A stretch of 43,173 bases of DNA. It comes from Chloroflexota bacterium. Lineage in GTDB: Bacteria; Chloroflexota; Dehalococcoidia; Lucifugimonadales; Lucifugimonadaceae. Position 1 is the stretch's first letter. Each line of letters begins with the position of its first letter. The notes beneath the pieces were generated by a model. That model searched no databases. It saw nothing but the letters and a program-made list of their open reading frames with translations, and was not told where the DNA came from. Where the stretch lies: contig PCAX01000017.1 of NCBI GenBank assembly GCA_002730795.1, positions 30,866 through 74,038 of the forward strand. The letters are read 5' to 3'. A program made the translations under genes and the position numbers. Below, in pieces: positions 16,423-26,326 of the stretch.

Positions 16423-17691
16423 ATGCTTGATGTAGAAAATATAATTTCTAATCATATTGGAGTTAAACAATCACTTAAACGTAGGGGTGTTGATTTAGAT
16501 GTTGAGCTAATACAATCACTTAATCAAAGCCGAAAAGATCTTATTACTAAATCGGATGCATTGAAGAGCAAGAGAAACAACGTAAGTAGGGTGATTGGCA
16601 ATGAAAAACGTCAACCGACTAAAATAGAGATTGAGGAAATGCGTTCCACTGGGGATGAAATTAAATCGTTAGGGAATGCCCTCGGCAAAGTAAAAACCAC
16701 ACTAACTGATTTACTGTTACCGTTACCTAATATTCCATCAGATGACGTACCAGACGGGTTAGAAGAATCAAAAAATATCGAAATAAAAAGATGGGGGCAG
16801 TTAAGTAAAGTTCATGGAGAGGCCCATTGGGATATTGGGCTTAAATTAGGAATATTGGATATGGAAAGTGGCGCTAGTATATCTGGTTCCAGATTTTATG
16901 TTTTAAAAGGAAGAGGGGCTAAACTTCAGCGAGCATTGAGCGCTTGGATGTTGGATGTTCATACCAACAAAAATGGATACATTGAAATAGACCCACCCTA
17001 CCTCGTTAAACACGATACGATGGTTGGGTCTGGTAATCTCCCCAAATTTAAGGATAATTTATACCATGATGATGAAACCGATTTATGGTTAATTCCAACT
17101 GCTGAAGTTGTGTTGAATGGATTGCATCAAGGACAAATAATTGACCCTTCGATTTTGCCACTTAAATATGTTGCAAGGACAGCCAGCTTTAGGAAAGAAC
17201 ACGCTGCAGCAGGAAGAGATGTTCGCGGGATTAAACGTGTCCATCAATTTGAAAAAGTAGAGATGTTTCGTTTCGTGGAACCTGAAGAAGGAAATGAAGC
17301 GCTCGAACAGATGCTTGATGAGGCTTCTGAGTTGTGCGAAAAATTAGAGTTATCCTACCGTGTGGTCGAGCTTTGCGCAGGAGAACTGGGATTTCAATCT
17401 GCTAAGACTTACGATATTGAAGTGTGGGCTCCGGGTTCTGGAGAATGGTTAGAAGTAAGTTCGATATCAAATTGCAAAGATTTTCAAACAAGGCGTAATA
17501 ATACTAGGTATAGACCAAAAGTTGGTTCATCTACTCGATTCCCTCATACTTTAAATGGTTCAGGTTTGGCGTTACCAAGAATTTGGATAGCTATATTAGA
17601 AAATGGCCTGAAACCGGATGGTTCCGTTACAATACCAGAAGTCTTGCACGACTACACTGATTGGAAACAATTAGATCCAATTTTAAATTAG
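16423..17691 (+). CDS. serS: seryl-tRNA synthetase
   Basis: This 422-residue class II synthetase charges tRNA-Ser and is preceded by only 4 bp after lysS. The N-terminal long helical hairpin (about residues 25-100), which binds the tRNA-Ser variable arm, is clear from its charged heptads. Motif 2 is ARTASFRKEHAAAGRD. Motif 3 is NGSGLALPRIWIAILEN, a small variant of the more common GLAVGR form, with Pro-Arg as in some thermophile enzymes. The stop overlaps the stop of the convergent flavin oxidoreductase gene by 4 bp. Confidence 0.96.
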   Translation: MLDVENIISNHIGVKQSLKRRGVDLDVELIQSLNQSRKDLITKSDALKSKRNNVSRVIGNEKRQPTKIEIEEMRSTGDEIKSLGNALGKVKTTLTDLLLPLPNIPSDDVPDGLEESKNIEIKRWGQLSKVHGEAHWDIGLKLGILDMESGASISGSRFYVLKGRGAKLQRALSAWMLDVHTNKNGYIEIDPPYLVKHDTMVGSGNLPKFKDNLYHDDETDLWLIPTAEVVLNGLHQGQIIDPSILPLKYVARTASFRKEHAAAGRDVRGIKRVHQFEKVEMFRFVEPEEGNEALEQMLDEASELCEKLELSYRVVELCAGELGFQSAKTYDIEVWAPGSGEWLEVSSISNCKDFQTRRNNTRYRPKVGSSTRFPHTLNGSGLALPRIWIAILENGLKPDGSVTIPEVLHDYTDWKQLDPILN

Positions 17692-18764
17692 GAATTTTCG
17701 ATACTTGAATATTGATTAGGGTAGTTGCTAGTGTTGGTTAAAGTTTTTTTTGCATAATTCGGCCAATAAGGGTTTCTTAATAATTCCCTACCTATAAGAA
17801 CTATATCCGCTTCCTCTGTCTCTATTATATTGTTTGCTTGAATTGGATCGGTAATCATTCCCACGGCACCTGTATACATATCTGTTTTTTCTTTTATTTC
17901 TCTCGCGTACGAAACTTGGTAACCTGGGTAAGATACGACCGTATGTTTTGATGAATTGCCTCCCGAAGAACAATCTACGAGATCAACGCCGATTTTAGAA
18001 GCCTTGTTAGACAAATAAATTGAGTGATTAATATCCCATCCATTTTCAACATATTCTGTGGCAGATATACGTATAAAAAGTGGGATGTTATCAGGGATAA
18101 CTCTTCTTACTTCAGCACAAACCTCAAGTGGGAATCTTATCCTATTATCTAAAGATCCTCCGTAACAATCTTCTCTTTTATTTGATAGAGGAGACATAAA
18201 TTCACATGCTAAATATCCATGAGCAAAATGTAATTCTATGACTTGGAAGCCGGCATTTATGCTTCGTGTAGCTGCGTTTGAAAAACGTTTAATAATTTGT
18301 TCGATGTCTGATGTTGAAAGTTCGATTGGAATATCGTAATCATCATCGAATGGTATCGGACTAGGGGCGACTGGAGACCACCCACCGTTTTGTTTATTTA
18401 TTTTGGTTCCTCCCATCCAAGGTTTATCTCTGGATGCTTTTCGACCCGCATGGGCTAACTGTATTGCCGGTACAGACCCCTGCGTTTTTATAAAATCGGT
18501 TATTTTTAAAAATGAATGTACATGGTCATCATCCCAAATACCGAGGTCCCAAGGAGAAATTCTGCCCTCCGGTGTAACCGCGGTGGCTTCTGCCATAATT
18601 AACCCTGCTCCACCAACCGCACGTGTTCCTAAATGTACTAAATGCCAAGGTGTCGGATGCCCGTCAGTTTTAGCAGAATATTGGCACATCGGGCTGACGG
18701 CGATTCTGTTTTTTGTTGTCACTCCCCTGATTGACAAAGGACTGAACAATTTTATATTTGACAT
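17688..18764 (-). CDS. NAD(P)H:flavin oxidoreductase, YqjM-type Old Yellow Enzyme
   Basis: This 358-residue FMN-dependent TIM barrel aligns over its whole length with B. subtilis YqjM. Typical residues are Cys27 in SPMCQYS, which tunes the flavin potential; the substrate-binding pair His179/His182 in ELHFAHGYL; and the FMN-phosphate region GAVGMIT with IGRELLRNPYW at the end. Such enzymes reduce activated alkenes (enones, nitro compounds) with NADPH and are linked to detoxification, but the physiological substrate is usually unknown. ATG 18764 lies 4 bp after the pth stop, which suggests expression from the ligA-pth transcript. Confidence 0.93.
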   Translation of the reverse strand: MSNIKLFSPLSIRGVTTKNRIAVSPMCQYSAKTDGHPTPWHLVHLGTRAVGGAGLIMAEATAVTPEGRISPWDLGIWDDDHVHSFLKITDFIKTQGSVPAIQLAHAGRKASRDKPWMGGTKINKQNGGWSPVAPSPIPFDDDYDIPIELSTSDIEQIIKRFSNAATRSINAGFQVIELHFAHGYLACEFMSPLSNKREDCYGGSLDNRIRFPLEVCAEVRRVIPDNIPLFIRISATEYVENGWDINHSIYLSNKASKIGVDLVDCSSGGNSSKHTVVSYPGYQVSYAREIKEKTDMYTGAVGMITDPIQANNIIETEEADIVLIGRELLRNPYWPNYAKKTLTNTSNYPNQYSSIENS

Positions 18765-18768
18765 CTAA

Positions 18769-19392
18769 TCATTTTCCATTTGTTTTATTCATCGCTGTTT
18801 CTATTCCGGAATATATTATTAATTCCACGGCTTTTACTGAATGTTTTATACCGTTATCCAAAAAGCATTTTTGGTCCGGGGGTATTTTACTTAGAACATA
18901 GTTAATTTGGTCACGTTTATCTTTTGGTGTCCCTATTCCTATCCTGATTCTCGGGAAATCTTCTGTACCGAGTGATCTGATAGCTGATTTAATGCCATTG
19001 TGTCCTCCATCACCTCCAGATGAACGTACTCGGACATTACCTATCCTTAAGTTAATATCATCTGAAATGACGATTATATTTTTTGGATGGACAGAAAATT
19101 TTTTTTGATAGTATTCGATTGCTATCCCCGAATTATTCATATAGGTGGTAGGACAGATGACGAATATTTGACGACCCGATATTAGGCCCATTCCAAACTC
19201 GGCGTAAGATTCGGTAGAAAATTTTAAACCATATTTTCTTGAGATAGTATACGCACATGCTGATCCGATATTATGCCTACTATCAATGTGTTCTTGCCCA
19301 GGATTACCAAGACCGACTATGAGGAATTTAGCATCAGAATTTGGTTTGGTCTTTCTTTTAGAAAAGATATCACTAAATAATCTAGAAACCAC
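18769..19392 (-). CDS. pth: peptidyl-tRNA hydrolase
   Basis: This 207-residue Pth rescues stalled peptidyl-tRNA by cleaving the ester bond. Catalytic and binding residues are present: Asn30 in VGLGNPG, the catalytic His40 in DSRHNIG, the Asp pair in ISDDINLRIG (111-112), and the GGDGGHNGIKS loop. The protein has about 20 more N-terminal residues (basic, RLFSDIFSKRKTK) than usual. No later start codon precedes the first strand, so this extension seems real. The start is GTG 19392, 4 bp after the ligA stop. Confidence 0.95.
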   Translation of the reverse strand: MVSRLFSDIFSKRKTKPNSDAKFLIVGLGNPGQEHIDSRHNIGSACAYTISRKYGLKFSTESYAEFGMGLISGRQIFVICPTTYMNNSGIAIEYYQKKFSVHPKNIIVISDDINLRIGNVRVRSSGGDGGHNGIKSAIRSLGTEDFPRIRIGIGTPKDKRDQINYVLSKIPPDQKCFLDNGIKHSVKAVELIIYSGIETAMNKTNGK

Positions 19393-19396
19393 GGAA

Positions 19397-21436
19397 TTAT
19401 TCTACTTTATTTATTAAATCGATGAACGCTTTTTCTTGTAGGATAGGTACGTCGTTAATTTTTGCCATTTCTAATTTTGAACCTGGATTTTCGCCTGCTA
19501 TTAGGTAATTTGTCTTGGCGGAAACCGAATTTGAAGTTCTTCCTCCTACGGCAGCGATTTTTTTGTACGCTTCTGATCGAGTCATTGAATCTAACCTCCC
19601 CGATATAACGAAAATATTCCCACTCAACTTTGAAGATCCATAGTTTGTAGTTTTATATATTGTTTTTATACCCGCAGACTTGAATTTTTTTATCAAGTCT
19701 CTATTTGAATCAATTTGAAACCATTTATGAATTAACTCGGCAGTGACAGGACCTATTCCTTCGATGAGCAAAAAATCGGATATTGAAGCATTTTGTATGT
19801 CGTCAATACTGTTAAATTTTTCAACTATCCACAATGCAGATTCTTTACCAACTCCGTGTATACCAAGAGAAAATATTAGCCTCTGAATGGGTTGGTTTTT
19901 AGAATTCTCGATGGATTGAATCAAATTATCAGTTTTTTTTGAACCCATTTTGTCTAGATTTTCTAATTCAACTCTTTTTGTTTTTAACGAATATATATCT
20001 GCCAAATTTTTGACAAATCCTCGGCGGGATAATTCTTGTGCCATTCGTTCTCCGAGCCCACTTATATCCATAGCGTCTTTGGATGAAAAGTGTTGCAAAA
20101 GACGTTCAAACTGTGCGGGGCATTTTGCATTTAAACATCTCGCAATAATCTCTTTGGTCGAGTCAGTTACCGTGGAGCTACAATACGGACATTCAGTTGG
20201 AAAAACGTATTTTGTAGGAATTATGGTATCAAGGTCCCTACTAACTATTCCGACTATTTGAGGTATAACATCGCCGGCTCTTTGGACTATGACTCTATCA
20301 CCCTCTCTAATATCTTTCCTGTGTATTTCTTCACGGTTATGTAGGGTGGCCCTCTTTATTTTAACCCCCCCAATCATTACAGGTTCCAATTCCGCCCATG
20401 GAGTTAGCGCTCCGCTTCTACCCACATTAATGTGAATTTGTTTTAGAGTGGTTATGGCTTTTTCTGCTGGGAATTTATACGCAATGGCCCACCTCGGGTC
20501 TCTACCAACAATTCCAAGTGATTTTTGATCTGCAAGAGAATCCACTTTTAATACTACCCCATCTATATCGTAATCAAGTGAGTCCCTTAATCTTGTGGCG
20601 TCGTTAACTACATCCAAAGCATCTTCGATAGTCGATACCGTTTTAGTCCAAGAACTGATTTTTCCTCCCCATTTTTGAATTTGATGTAGGGATTGTGAGT
20701 GTGTTTTTACTTGGTCGTCTGACCATTCACCTATGGAGTAAAAAACCAGGTCCAAAGGGCGTTTTGCTGTTTCCGATGAATCCAATTGTCTAAGTGATCC
20801 AGAAGCAGAGTTTCTGGGAGTAGCATATAACTCTAGACCTGCAGCTTTTCGTTCATAATTCAATTTTTCAAATGCCGAGTGTGGGAAAAAAACCTCTCCA
20901 CGTAACTCTACCAATGCGGGGAAGTTATCAGATAATAATTGGAGCGGAACAGATTTTATTGTCCTGATGTTAGCTGTAACATTTTCTCCCGTAGTACCGT
21001 TTCCTCTAGTGCCTGCTCTGTCTAATACGCCGTTAACATAAACCAATGAAACAGCGAGGCCGTCCAGCTTTAATTCGCAGACTAAATCACATTGACTCGT
21101 CCCCAAAAACTTCAATAGTCTCTTATACCAAACAGTTAATTCATCCGCATTAAATGCATTTGCCAAACTTGTCATGGGTTTTGGGTGGACTAAAGGCGTA
21201 AATTCTTTGGAAGGAGTAGAACCTACTCGTACCGTTGGTGAGGTACCGGTTACGAGGTTTGGATATTTTTTTTCAATACCCCGAAGTTCTTCCATTTTTG
21301 CGTCATATTCAAAGTCAGTAATTTTAGATGTATTTTTTACATAATATAGGTAATTGGCATAATTCAACTGGCTACGAAGTGAGCTTGATCTGACCTTTGC
21401 TGTTTCAAAGGGTATATTTGGATTAAATGTTGACAT
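19397..21436 (-). CDS. ligA: NAD+-dependent DNA ligase
   Basis: This 679-residue replicative ligase seals nicks using NAD+. The adenylated lysine is Lys123 in ELKLDGLA, within the nucleotidyltransferase domain that follows the N-terminal Ia domain. An OB fold follows, then a four-cysteine zinc finger (CPYC ... CLNAKC). Helix-hairpin-helix repeats come next (about residues 450-580). A C-terminal BRCT domain begins near LSGNIFVISGRL and ends at the C-terminus. Length and domain order are those of the family. It heads the ligA-pth-OYE run and diverges from the DUF1015 gene. Confidence 0.97.
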   Translation of the reverse strand: MSTFNPNIPFETAKVRSSSLRSQLNYANYLYYVKNTSKITDFEYDAKMEELRGIEKKYPNLVTGTSPTVRVGSTPSKEFTPLVHPKPMTSLANAFNADELTVWYKRLLKFLGTSQCDLVCELKLDGLAVSLVYVNGVLDRAGTRGNGTTGENVTANIRTIKSVPLQLLSDNFPALVELRGEVFFPHSAFEKLNYERKAAGLELYATPRNSASGSLRQLDSSETAKRPLDLVFYSIGEWSDDQVKTHSQSLHQIQKWGGKISSWTKTVSTIEDALDVVNDATRLRDSLDYDIDGVVLKVDSLADQKSLGIVGRDPRWAIAYKFPAEKAITTLKQIHINVGRSGALTPWAELEPVMIGGVKIKRATLHNREEIHRKDIREGDRVIVQRAGDVIPQIVGIVSRDLDTIIPTKYVFPTECPYCSSTVTDSTKEIIARCLNAKCPAQFERLLQHFSSKDAMDISGLGERMAQELSRRGFVKNLADIYSLKTKRVELENLDKMGSKKTDNLIQSIENSKNQPIQRLIFSLGIHGVGKESALWIVEKFNSIDDIQNASISDFLLIEGIGPVTAELIHKWFQIDSNRDLIKKFKSAGIKTIYKTTNYGSSKLSGNIFVISGRLDSMTRSEAYKKIAAVGGRTSNSVSAKTNYLIAGENPGSKLEMAKINDVPILQEKAFIDLINKVE

Positions 21437-21555
21437 AAAAAAATAAACCTGCTTACTAATATACCTAAATCTAGTAATTAGAGATAATACATATCAACGA
21501 TGAACAAAATATACTCTAAAGGCGATTATTCTTTAAACAAGTGCGAAGAGGAAAT

Positions 21556-22839
21556 ATGGCCGTAATAAAACCTTTTAGAGGAATAAGGTTTAACGAAAAC
21601 ATTTCAGGGGACCTTGGATCAAATATATGCCCCCCGTTCGATGCTATAACTCCTGAACTATTTTCAAGTCTTTGTGAACGTTCCCCTTACAACATTGTCA
21701 GGCTAGAGCTGGCTCGTGAAGATTACTCAGAACGTTCGTATGATCAAGCTGTAATAACTCAAACCAAGTGGTTGGAAACAGGTGTTCTTGTTCGAGATAA
21801 TAAACCGTCTATTTACGTGACTGAAGAAAAATTTATTTTTGAGGGTAATCCATTTAGTAGGCTAGGATTAATATCCGCGGTGCGTTTGGAAGATTATGAC
21901 TCAAAAATAATACTTCCGCACGAAAACACAAGGAGTGAATGGGTAGATGACCGAGTTACATTAATGGAGAAGGTAAACGCTAATTATAGCCCTCTTTTGC
22001 TTTTGTTTCGAGATGATTCAAGGAATACTGTTGGAGCAATTTTGCGTGCAGTTTCGGGTGGTAAACCTGACGCGATTTATAAAACTGAAGATATGCCGGA
22101 AACAAAGTTATGGCGAATAACTGATAAAGGTACAATAGAAGTGCTTTCTTCAGTTTTACAGGATTCTCAACTATACATTGCTGACGGACATCATCGGTAT
22201 GAGGCGGCATTGCGTTACAGGGGAGGGGTTCGTTCTCATCGAGAAATTCTTTCATCTGAATCTCTAAATTACAGGATAATGCTACTTGTATCGATAGACC
22301 AACCAGGGCTTATTACTCGAGGTTATCACAGGGTAATTCATGGAATATCCGAAAAACAAGGAAATGAAATTTTAGATATCTTAAAAAATAAGTGTATCTT
22401 GGATGATTGTGAATCGAATAACGTGAAATCAACCTCTGATTTTATAGATATGTTAGGTAAAAGGGCTGGTGACGAAGTCTGTTTCGGAATCTACGGACCA
22501 CAAGTTGGAAGATTTAGAATGGTAAAAGCTAAAGGCAACATGCGGAATGAAAACGATCTTTATAAATCGGAATATTCATGGGTACAAAGGGAGATTTTTT
22601 CGAAAACTTTTGAAAATGAAGACAGTGGTAAGTATATAAACCCTGTATATGATGCAGAGGAAGTAGTGAAAGCTGTTGATACTGGAAAAGGATACTTGGG
22701 AGTATTAATGCGACCGACTAATGTAGATGAGTTTGTTTCCATAGTTACAAGAGGTTGGAGACTGCCAGCTAAGGCGACTAATTTTTTCCCAAAACCACCA
22801 GCTGGTATGGTGATGCAAAATTTATATGGAGATTTGTAA
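21556..22839 (+). CDS. DUF1015 family protein
   Basis: This 427-residue protein belongs to DUF1015. The family hallmarks are PPFDAI near residue 30, NIVRLELA, a central ADGHHRYEAALRY motif, and a nearly unbroken alpha/beta pattern without signal peptide or membrane segments. Function is not established. Members often sit beside serine-biosynthesis genes, and here a class V aminotransferase converges 15 bp away. I chose ATG 21556, preceded by AGAGGA; the GTG at 21541 would add five residues. The gene stands alone on its strand. Confidence 0.85.
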   Translation: MAVIKPFRGIRFNENISGDLGSNICPPFDAITPELFSSLCERSPYNIVRLELAREDYSERSYDQAVITQTKWLETGVLVRDNKPSIYVTEEKFIFEGNPFSRLGLISAVRLEDYDSKIILPHENTRSEWVDDRVTLMEKVNANYSPLLLLFRDDSRNTVGAILRAVSGGKPDAIYKTEDMPETKLWRITDKGTIEVLSSVLQDSQLYIADGHHRYEAALRYRGGVRSHREILSSESLNYRIMLLVSIDQPGLITRGYHRVIHGISEKQGNEILDILKNKCILDDCESNNVKSTSDFIDMLGKRAGDEVCFGIYGPQVGRFRMVKAKGNMRNENDLYKSEYSWVQREIFSKTFENEDSGKYINPVYDAEEVVKAVDTGKGYLGVLMRPTNVDEFVSIVTRGWRLPAKATNFFPKPPAGMVMQNLYGDL

Positions 22840-22854
22840 AAATTTAGCAGTTTG

Positions 22855-23949
22855 TTAGAAAGATTCTAATACTTCGCCTACGGCCAAAAAGGTTTCGTCA
22901 ATTTGTTTTTTTTCAACGAATCCCATGTGCCCTATTCTGAAAATTTTTCCTGTAAGGGATTTTTGTCCTCCTCCCACGACAATATTGTGTCTTTCGCGTA
23001 TTGTAGATACCAAAGCATTCCCATCGATAGATTTTGGTAATTTTATAGCGGTAACAGTATCGGAGGCAACATCAAGATCAGGCAATATTTCTAGTCCGTT
23101 GTTAAGAGCTTTATTCCTTGTATAATTTGCAATTTCTGTGTGCCTATCGAAAACATGTTCCATCCCTTCATCTAACATATTTTGTAGACTAACGTTTAAG
23201 GCATACATTGCACTGAGGCATGGTGTAAACGGCGATTGGCCAATTTGTAAATAATCCTCATATTGCTGAAAATCGAAATAATATTTCGCATTTGACGATA
23301 TTCGGTTTTTATCCCAAGCTCTTTTAGATACGGTTACCATGGCGATACCGGGAGGGGATACCCAACTTTTTTGTGATGCCGTTGCGACTACGTCTATGCC
23401 CCATTTGTCTACGTGGATTGGAATACCAGCTGCACTTGAAACGGCATCCACTAATATTAATGCATTAGATTCTTCGCGAATAATTCCACAAATCTTTTCT
23501 AAGTTATTCGTAACACCTGTCGAACTTTCATTATGTGTAAAAATTACAGCACTTAAATCTTTTATAGTTCTAATTTTTGATCTAATCTTGTCTAAGTCAG
23601 CCGGTTTGCCTAGAGGGAATTCTAGTTTAGTTACATTAGCACCATAGGAGGTTGCTATTTCCGTAAATCGTTCTCCGAATACTCCTATAACTATAGATAG
23701 AACTTTGTCACCTTTTTCAATGGTATTAGCTATTGCTGCTTCCATTGCACCGGTTCCGGACGTAGTGATGAAATAAGCATCATTTGTGGTGAAAAGTGCG
23801 GACTTCAGATTTTTAGTCATGGAATGAAGCATTTCAGCGTATTCCGGGCCTCTATGGTTAATCATTTGTGACCCGACTGTTTTTAGTATGTTATCTGGTA
23901 AAGGAACTGGTCCAGGAATGCGGAGGTTTGTGCTTTTATTAGTAAACAA
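22855..23949 (-). CDS. class V aminotransferase (alanine-glyoxylate / serine-pyruvate type)
   Basis: This 364-residue PLP aminotransferase has fold type I. The cofactor lysine is Lys194 in ATASQKSW, the pyridine-nitrogen aspartate is Asp168 in LVDAVSS, and TTSGTGAME near residue 62 binds the phosphate. The N-terminal RIPGPVPLP and NHRGPEY are characteristic of the AGXT / serine-pyruvate / soluble-hydrogenase-subunit subfamily. Likely donors are serine or alanine and the acceptor glyoxylate or a keto acid. With two Hyi-type genes elsewhere in the window it could feed hydroxypyruvate metabolism, but that is speculation. The start is TTG 23949 with AAGG 7 nt upstream. It is the last gene of the ftsH-to-tyrS run. 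Confidence 0.88.
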   Translation of the reverse strand: MFTNKSTNLRIPGPVPLPDNILKTVGSQMINHRGPEYAEMLHSMTKNLKSALFTTNDAYFITTSGTGAMEAAIANTIEKGDKVLSIVIGVFGERFTEIATSYGANVTKLEFPLGKPADLDKIRSKIRTIKDLSAVIFTHNESSTGVTNNLEKICGIIREESNALILVDAVSSAAGIPIHVDKWGIDVVATASQKSWVSPPGIAMVTVSKRAWDKNRISSNAKYYFDFQQYEDYLQIGQSPFTPCLSAMYALNVSLQNMLDEGMEHVFDRHTEIANYTRNKALNNGLEILPDLDVASDTVTAIKLPKSIDGNALVSTIRERHNIVVGGGQKSLTGKIFRIGHMGFVEKKQIDETFLAVGEVLESF

Positions 23950-24017
23950 TTCGATACCTTATACTTGGCAAAATTCAAATTTGGTTATTAAAATATTTTA
24001 CTATCGAATACAAGTTT

Positions 24018-25328
24018 TCATTCTATTATTTTGACAATCGAATGATTCTTTTTGCCGCGTCTTATTACCAATAAAGTTCCTTTGTTAAAATCAGATAATT
24101 GGACTTTCATATTTTGATCTTCTACGTTTAAACTATTCAAATAAAATCCACCTTGTATTACCGTTCTTCTTACATCACCTTTTGAAAACCCCATCTTGGC
24201 TGCGAAAGCTAATTCTATAAATGGTATTCCTTCTCCTTCAACTAGGGTTTTCGATATTTGAGTTATGGGAGCCCCTTTTAAAACGTCCAAAGTTTCCTCG
24301 GGATTTAAACTGTTAAAGTCACCAGAAAAAAAGGCTTTTGTTACTCTCATCGCTGTTTGTAAACCGGAATCTCCGTGGACTAAAGTTGTAATATTTTCTG
24401 ATAGGGCAATTTGGGCACTTCTTTTTTTAGGTTCAGAATTTGTGATCATTTCCAAAGTATCAATTGTTTTTTTACTCATATCTGTAAATAATTTTAAGTA
24501 ATAGATTACATCAGAGTCAGCGGTATTTAAAAAAAATTGGTAAAACTTGTACGGAGAAGTTTCTTTTGGGTTGATTGTTATGTTGCCACCTATGGATTTA
24601 CCAATTTTTTCACCCAGTGAATTCGTAATTAAAGGGTAAACTAATCCATGAACGACACCTTTTGAATTATTTTTATTATTATGGATTTTTCGAATTAAGT
24701 TTACGCCTGCTATTATATTTCCCCATTGATCGCTACCTCCAGTTTGAAGTTCGCACCCATATTTTTCGTGTAACATCAAAAAATCGTATGCTTGCAATAC
24801 TTGGTAACTAAATTCGGTGAAGGAAATACCAGATTCTCTGTCCAACCGGCCCTTAACGGATTCTTTGGATAACATATTATTTACATTAAAGTGTTTTCCA
24901 ACATTCCGTAAAAAATCTATTAATTTTTCTTGTCGAAGCCAATCTGTATTGTTAATTAATTTTGCTGGATTGTTCTTTGAGTTAATATCTAAAAATTTTT
25001 CCAATTGTAATTTGATGGCTTCTACGTTTTCTTCGACTTGGTTTGTGTCAAGTAATTGGCGTTCCTCGCTTTTGCCTGATGGATCTCCTATCATTCCTGT
25101 CCCTCCACCTATGATGGCGATAGGGGTATGACCGTATTTCTGAAATCTCATTAGACCGGTGATTGGGATTAAATTTCCCACGTGCAAACTTGGAGATGTT
25201 GGGTCAAAGCCGTTGTAACAAGTTACGGGATTGCCCGCGAGCCTTTTGAATACACCTGGAGTGGAATCATATAGAAGTTCTCTCCAAACGAGTTCGTCAT
25301 ATATATTTGTTTTATTCGAAATTGCCAA
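24018..25328 (-). CDS. tyrS: tyrosyl-tRNA synthetase
   Basis: This 436-residue class I synthetase has the HIGH-type motif SLHVGNL (His49) and a KMSKS-type loop reading EKIGKSIGG (241-245 KIGKS). The tyrosine-recognition region SYQVLQAYDF and TGGSDQWGN is standard. A C-terminal S4-like RNA-binding domain ends the protein (FSKGDVRRTVIQGG). The TTG at 25328 is the first usable start, but it has no visible Shine-Dalgarno, so the start is uncertain by a few residues. It follows ribF by 40 bp. No T-box is seen. Confidence 0.95.
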   Translation of the reverse strand: MAISNKTNIYDELVWRELLYDSTPGVFKRLAGNPVTCYNGFDPTSPSLHVGNLIPITGLMRFQKYGHTPIAIIGGGTGMIGDPSGKSEERQLLDTNQVEENVEAIKLQLEKFLDINSKNNPAKLINNTDWLRQEKLIDFLRNVGKHFNVNNMLSKESVKGRLDRESGISFTEFSYQVLQAYDFLMLHEKYGCELQTGGSDQWGNIIAGVNLIRKIHNNKNNSKGVVHGLVYPLITNSLGEKIGKSIGGNITINPKETSPYKFYQFFLNTADSDVIYYLKLFTDMSKKTIDTLEMITNSEPKKRSAQIALSENITTLVHGDSGLQTAMRVTKAFFSGDFNSLNPEETLDVLKGAPITQISKTLVEGEGIPFIELAFAAKMGFSKGDVRRTVIQGGFYLNSLNVEDQNMKVQLSDFNKGTLLVIRRGKKNHSIVKIIE

Positions 25329-25368
25329 GGTTTGTCATTGTCATTTTGTGTGATGGATACATAAAAAT

Positions 25369-26310
25369 TTAATAAATAGATACAACAATTTTTTTTGATT
25401 GACAAATATCTAACTTCATTTGTTCTATGAGTTCTTCTTCTGAGTGGAATTTTATCTCGTCTCTAAGTTTTTGAACGAAGATTAAACCTATTTTACGCCC
25501 ATATAAATCGCCGTCAAAATCAGAAATATGAGATTCTACGGTTAATTTTCCTGCTGGTTCAAAGGTGGGGTTATAGCCTATGCTAGTTGTCGCAGGATGG
25601 GAATTGTCATCTATTTGCGCTACACAAGCGAATATTCCGGTTCCTGGAATCAACAATTTTTTTTCAGGTTTTATATTGGCTGTTGGAAACCCCAAAAGCC
25701 GACCTCTTTCGTGGCCCCGTACTACCTGTCCTTCAAGTTTGTAATATCTTCCAAGTAAATCTTTTGTTTCCAAAAACTGTCCTTTTGTTATAGCTGAACG
25801 TATATTTGAGCTGGAATATCTAGTACTTTTATACAATTTTATTTGGATAGGTATTATTTCTATCGCACAGTTCGTTTCGTGATCGGTAACAAGTTCTTTT
25901 ATTTGTTTTTGGTCGTATCCGATTCTGGCATTCTCTCCAGCTACCAGAGATGTAGCACCGATATGGTTCCGTAAGGTGTTCAAAAATTCGGTAGAACTCA
26001 GGTTTCTTATTGACCTATTAAATTCGATCAGTATTACGTGGTCAACATAGGATTTAATTAATCGAACCCGTTCCTCTAGTGGGCATAAATAATTTACATT
26101 GTTATCTTTGTTTATTATGGATCTTGGAGCATTTTTAAAGACGATGGCTATAGATGGAGCATTATTTTTTTTTGCGACAGCGCTTAGAGTGTTCAAAAGT
26201 GCTTGATGACCGAGATGTACCCCATCGAAAGTGCCGATACTTATGACACTCTTTTCAATAAAAACCCCTTGTTCTTTTAGTTGTTTATCGAGCGGTATGT
26301 TTGGATGCAC
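25369..26310 (-). CDS. ribF: bifunctional riboflavin kinase / FAD synthetase
   Basis: This 313-residue protein makes FMN and FAD from riboflavin and ATP. The N-terminal FAD-synthetase domain has the nucleotidyltransferase motif GTFDGVHLGH (26-35). The C-terminal flavokinase domain starts near GRYYKLEGQVVRGHERGR, with GFPTANI and later VESHISDFDGDLYG. The GTG start at 26310 is supported by GGAG six bases upstream. It lies 17 bp after the DAHP synthase gene in the same orientation. No FMN riboswitch is apparent. Confidence 0.95.
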   Translation of the reverse strand: MHPNIPLDKQLKEQGVFIEKSVISIGTFDGVHLGHQALLNTLSAVAKKNNAPSIAIVFKNAPRSIINKDNNVNYLCPLEERVRLIKSYVDHVILIEFNRSIRNLSSTEFLNTLRNHIGATSLVAGENARIGYDQKQIKELVTDHETNCAIEIIPIQIKLYKSTRYSSSNIRSAITKGQFLETKDLLGRYYKLEGQVVRGHERGRLLGFPTANIKPEKKLLIPGTGIFACVAQIDDNSHPATTSIGYNPTFEPAGKLTVESHISDFDGDLYGRKIGLIFVQKLRDEIKFHSEEELIEQMKLDICQSKKIVVSIY

Positions 26311-26326
26311 GGATTACTCCGTTTGT

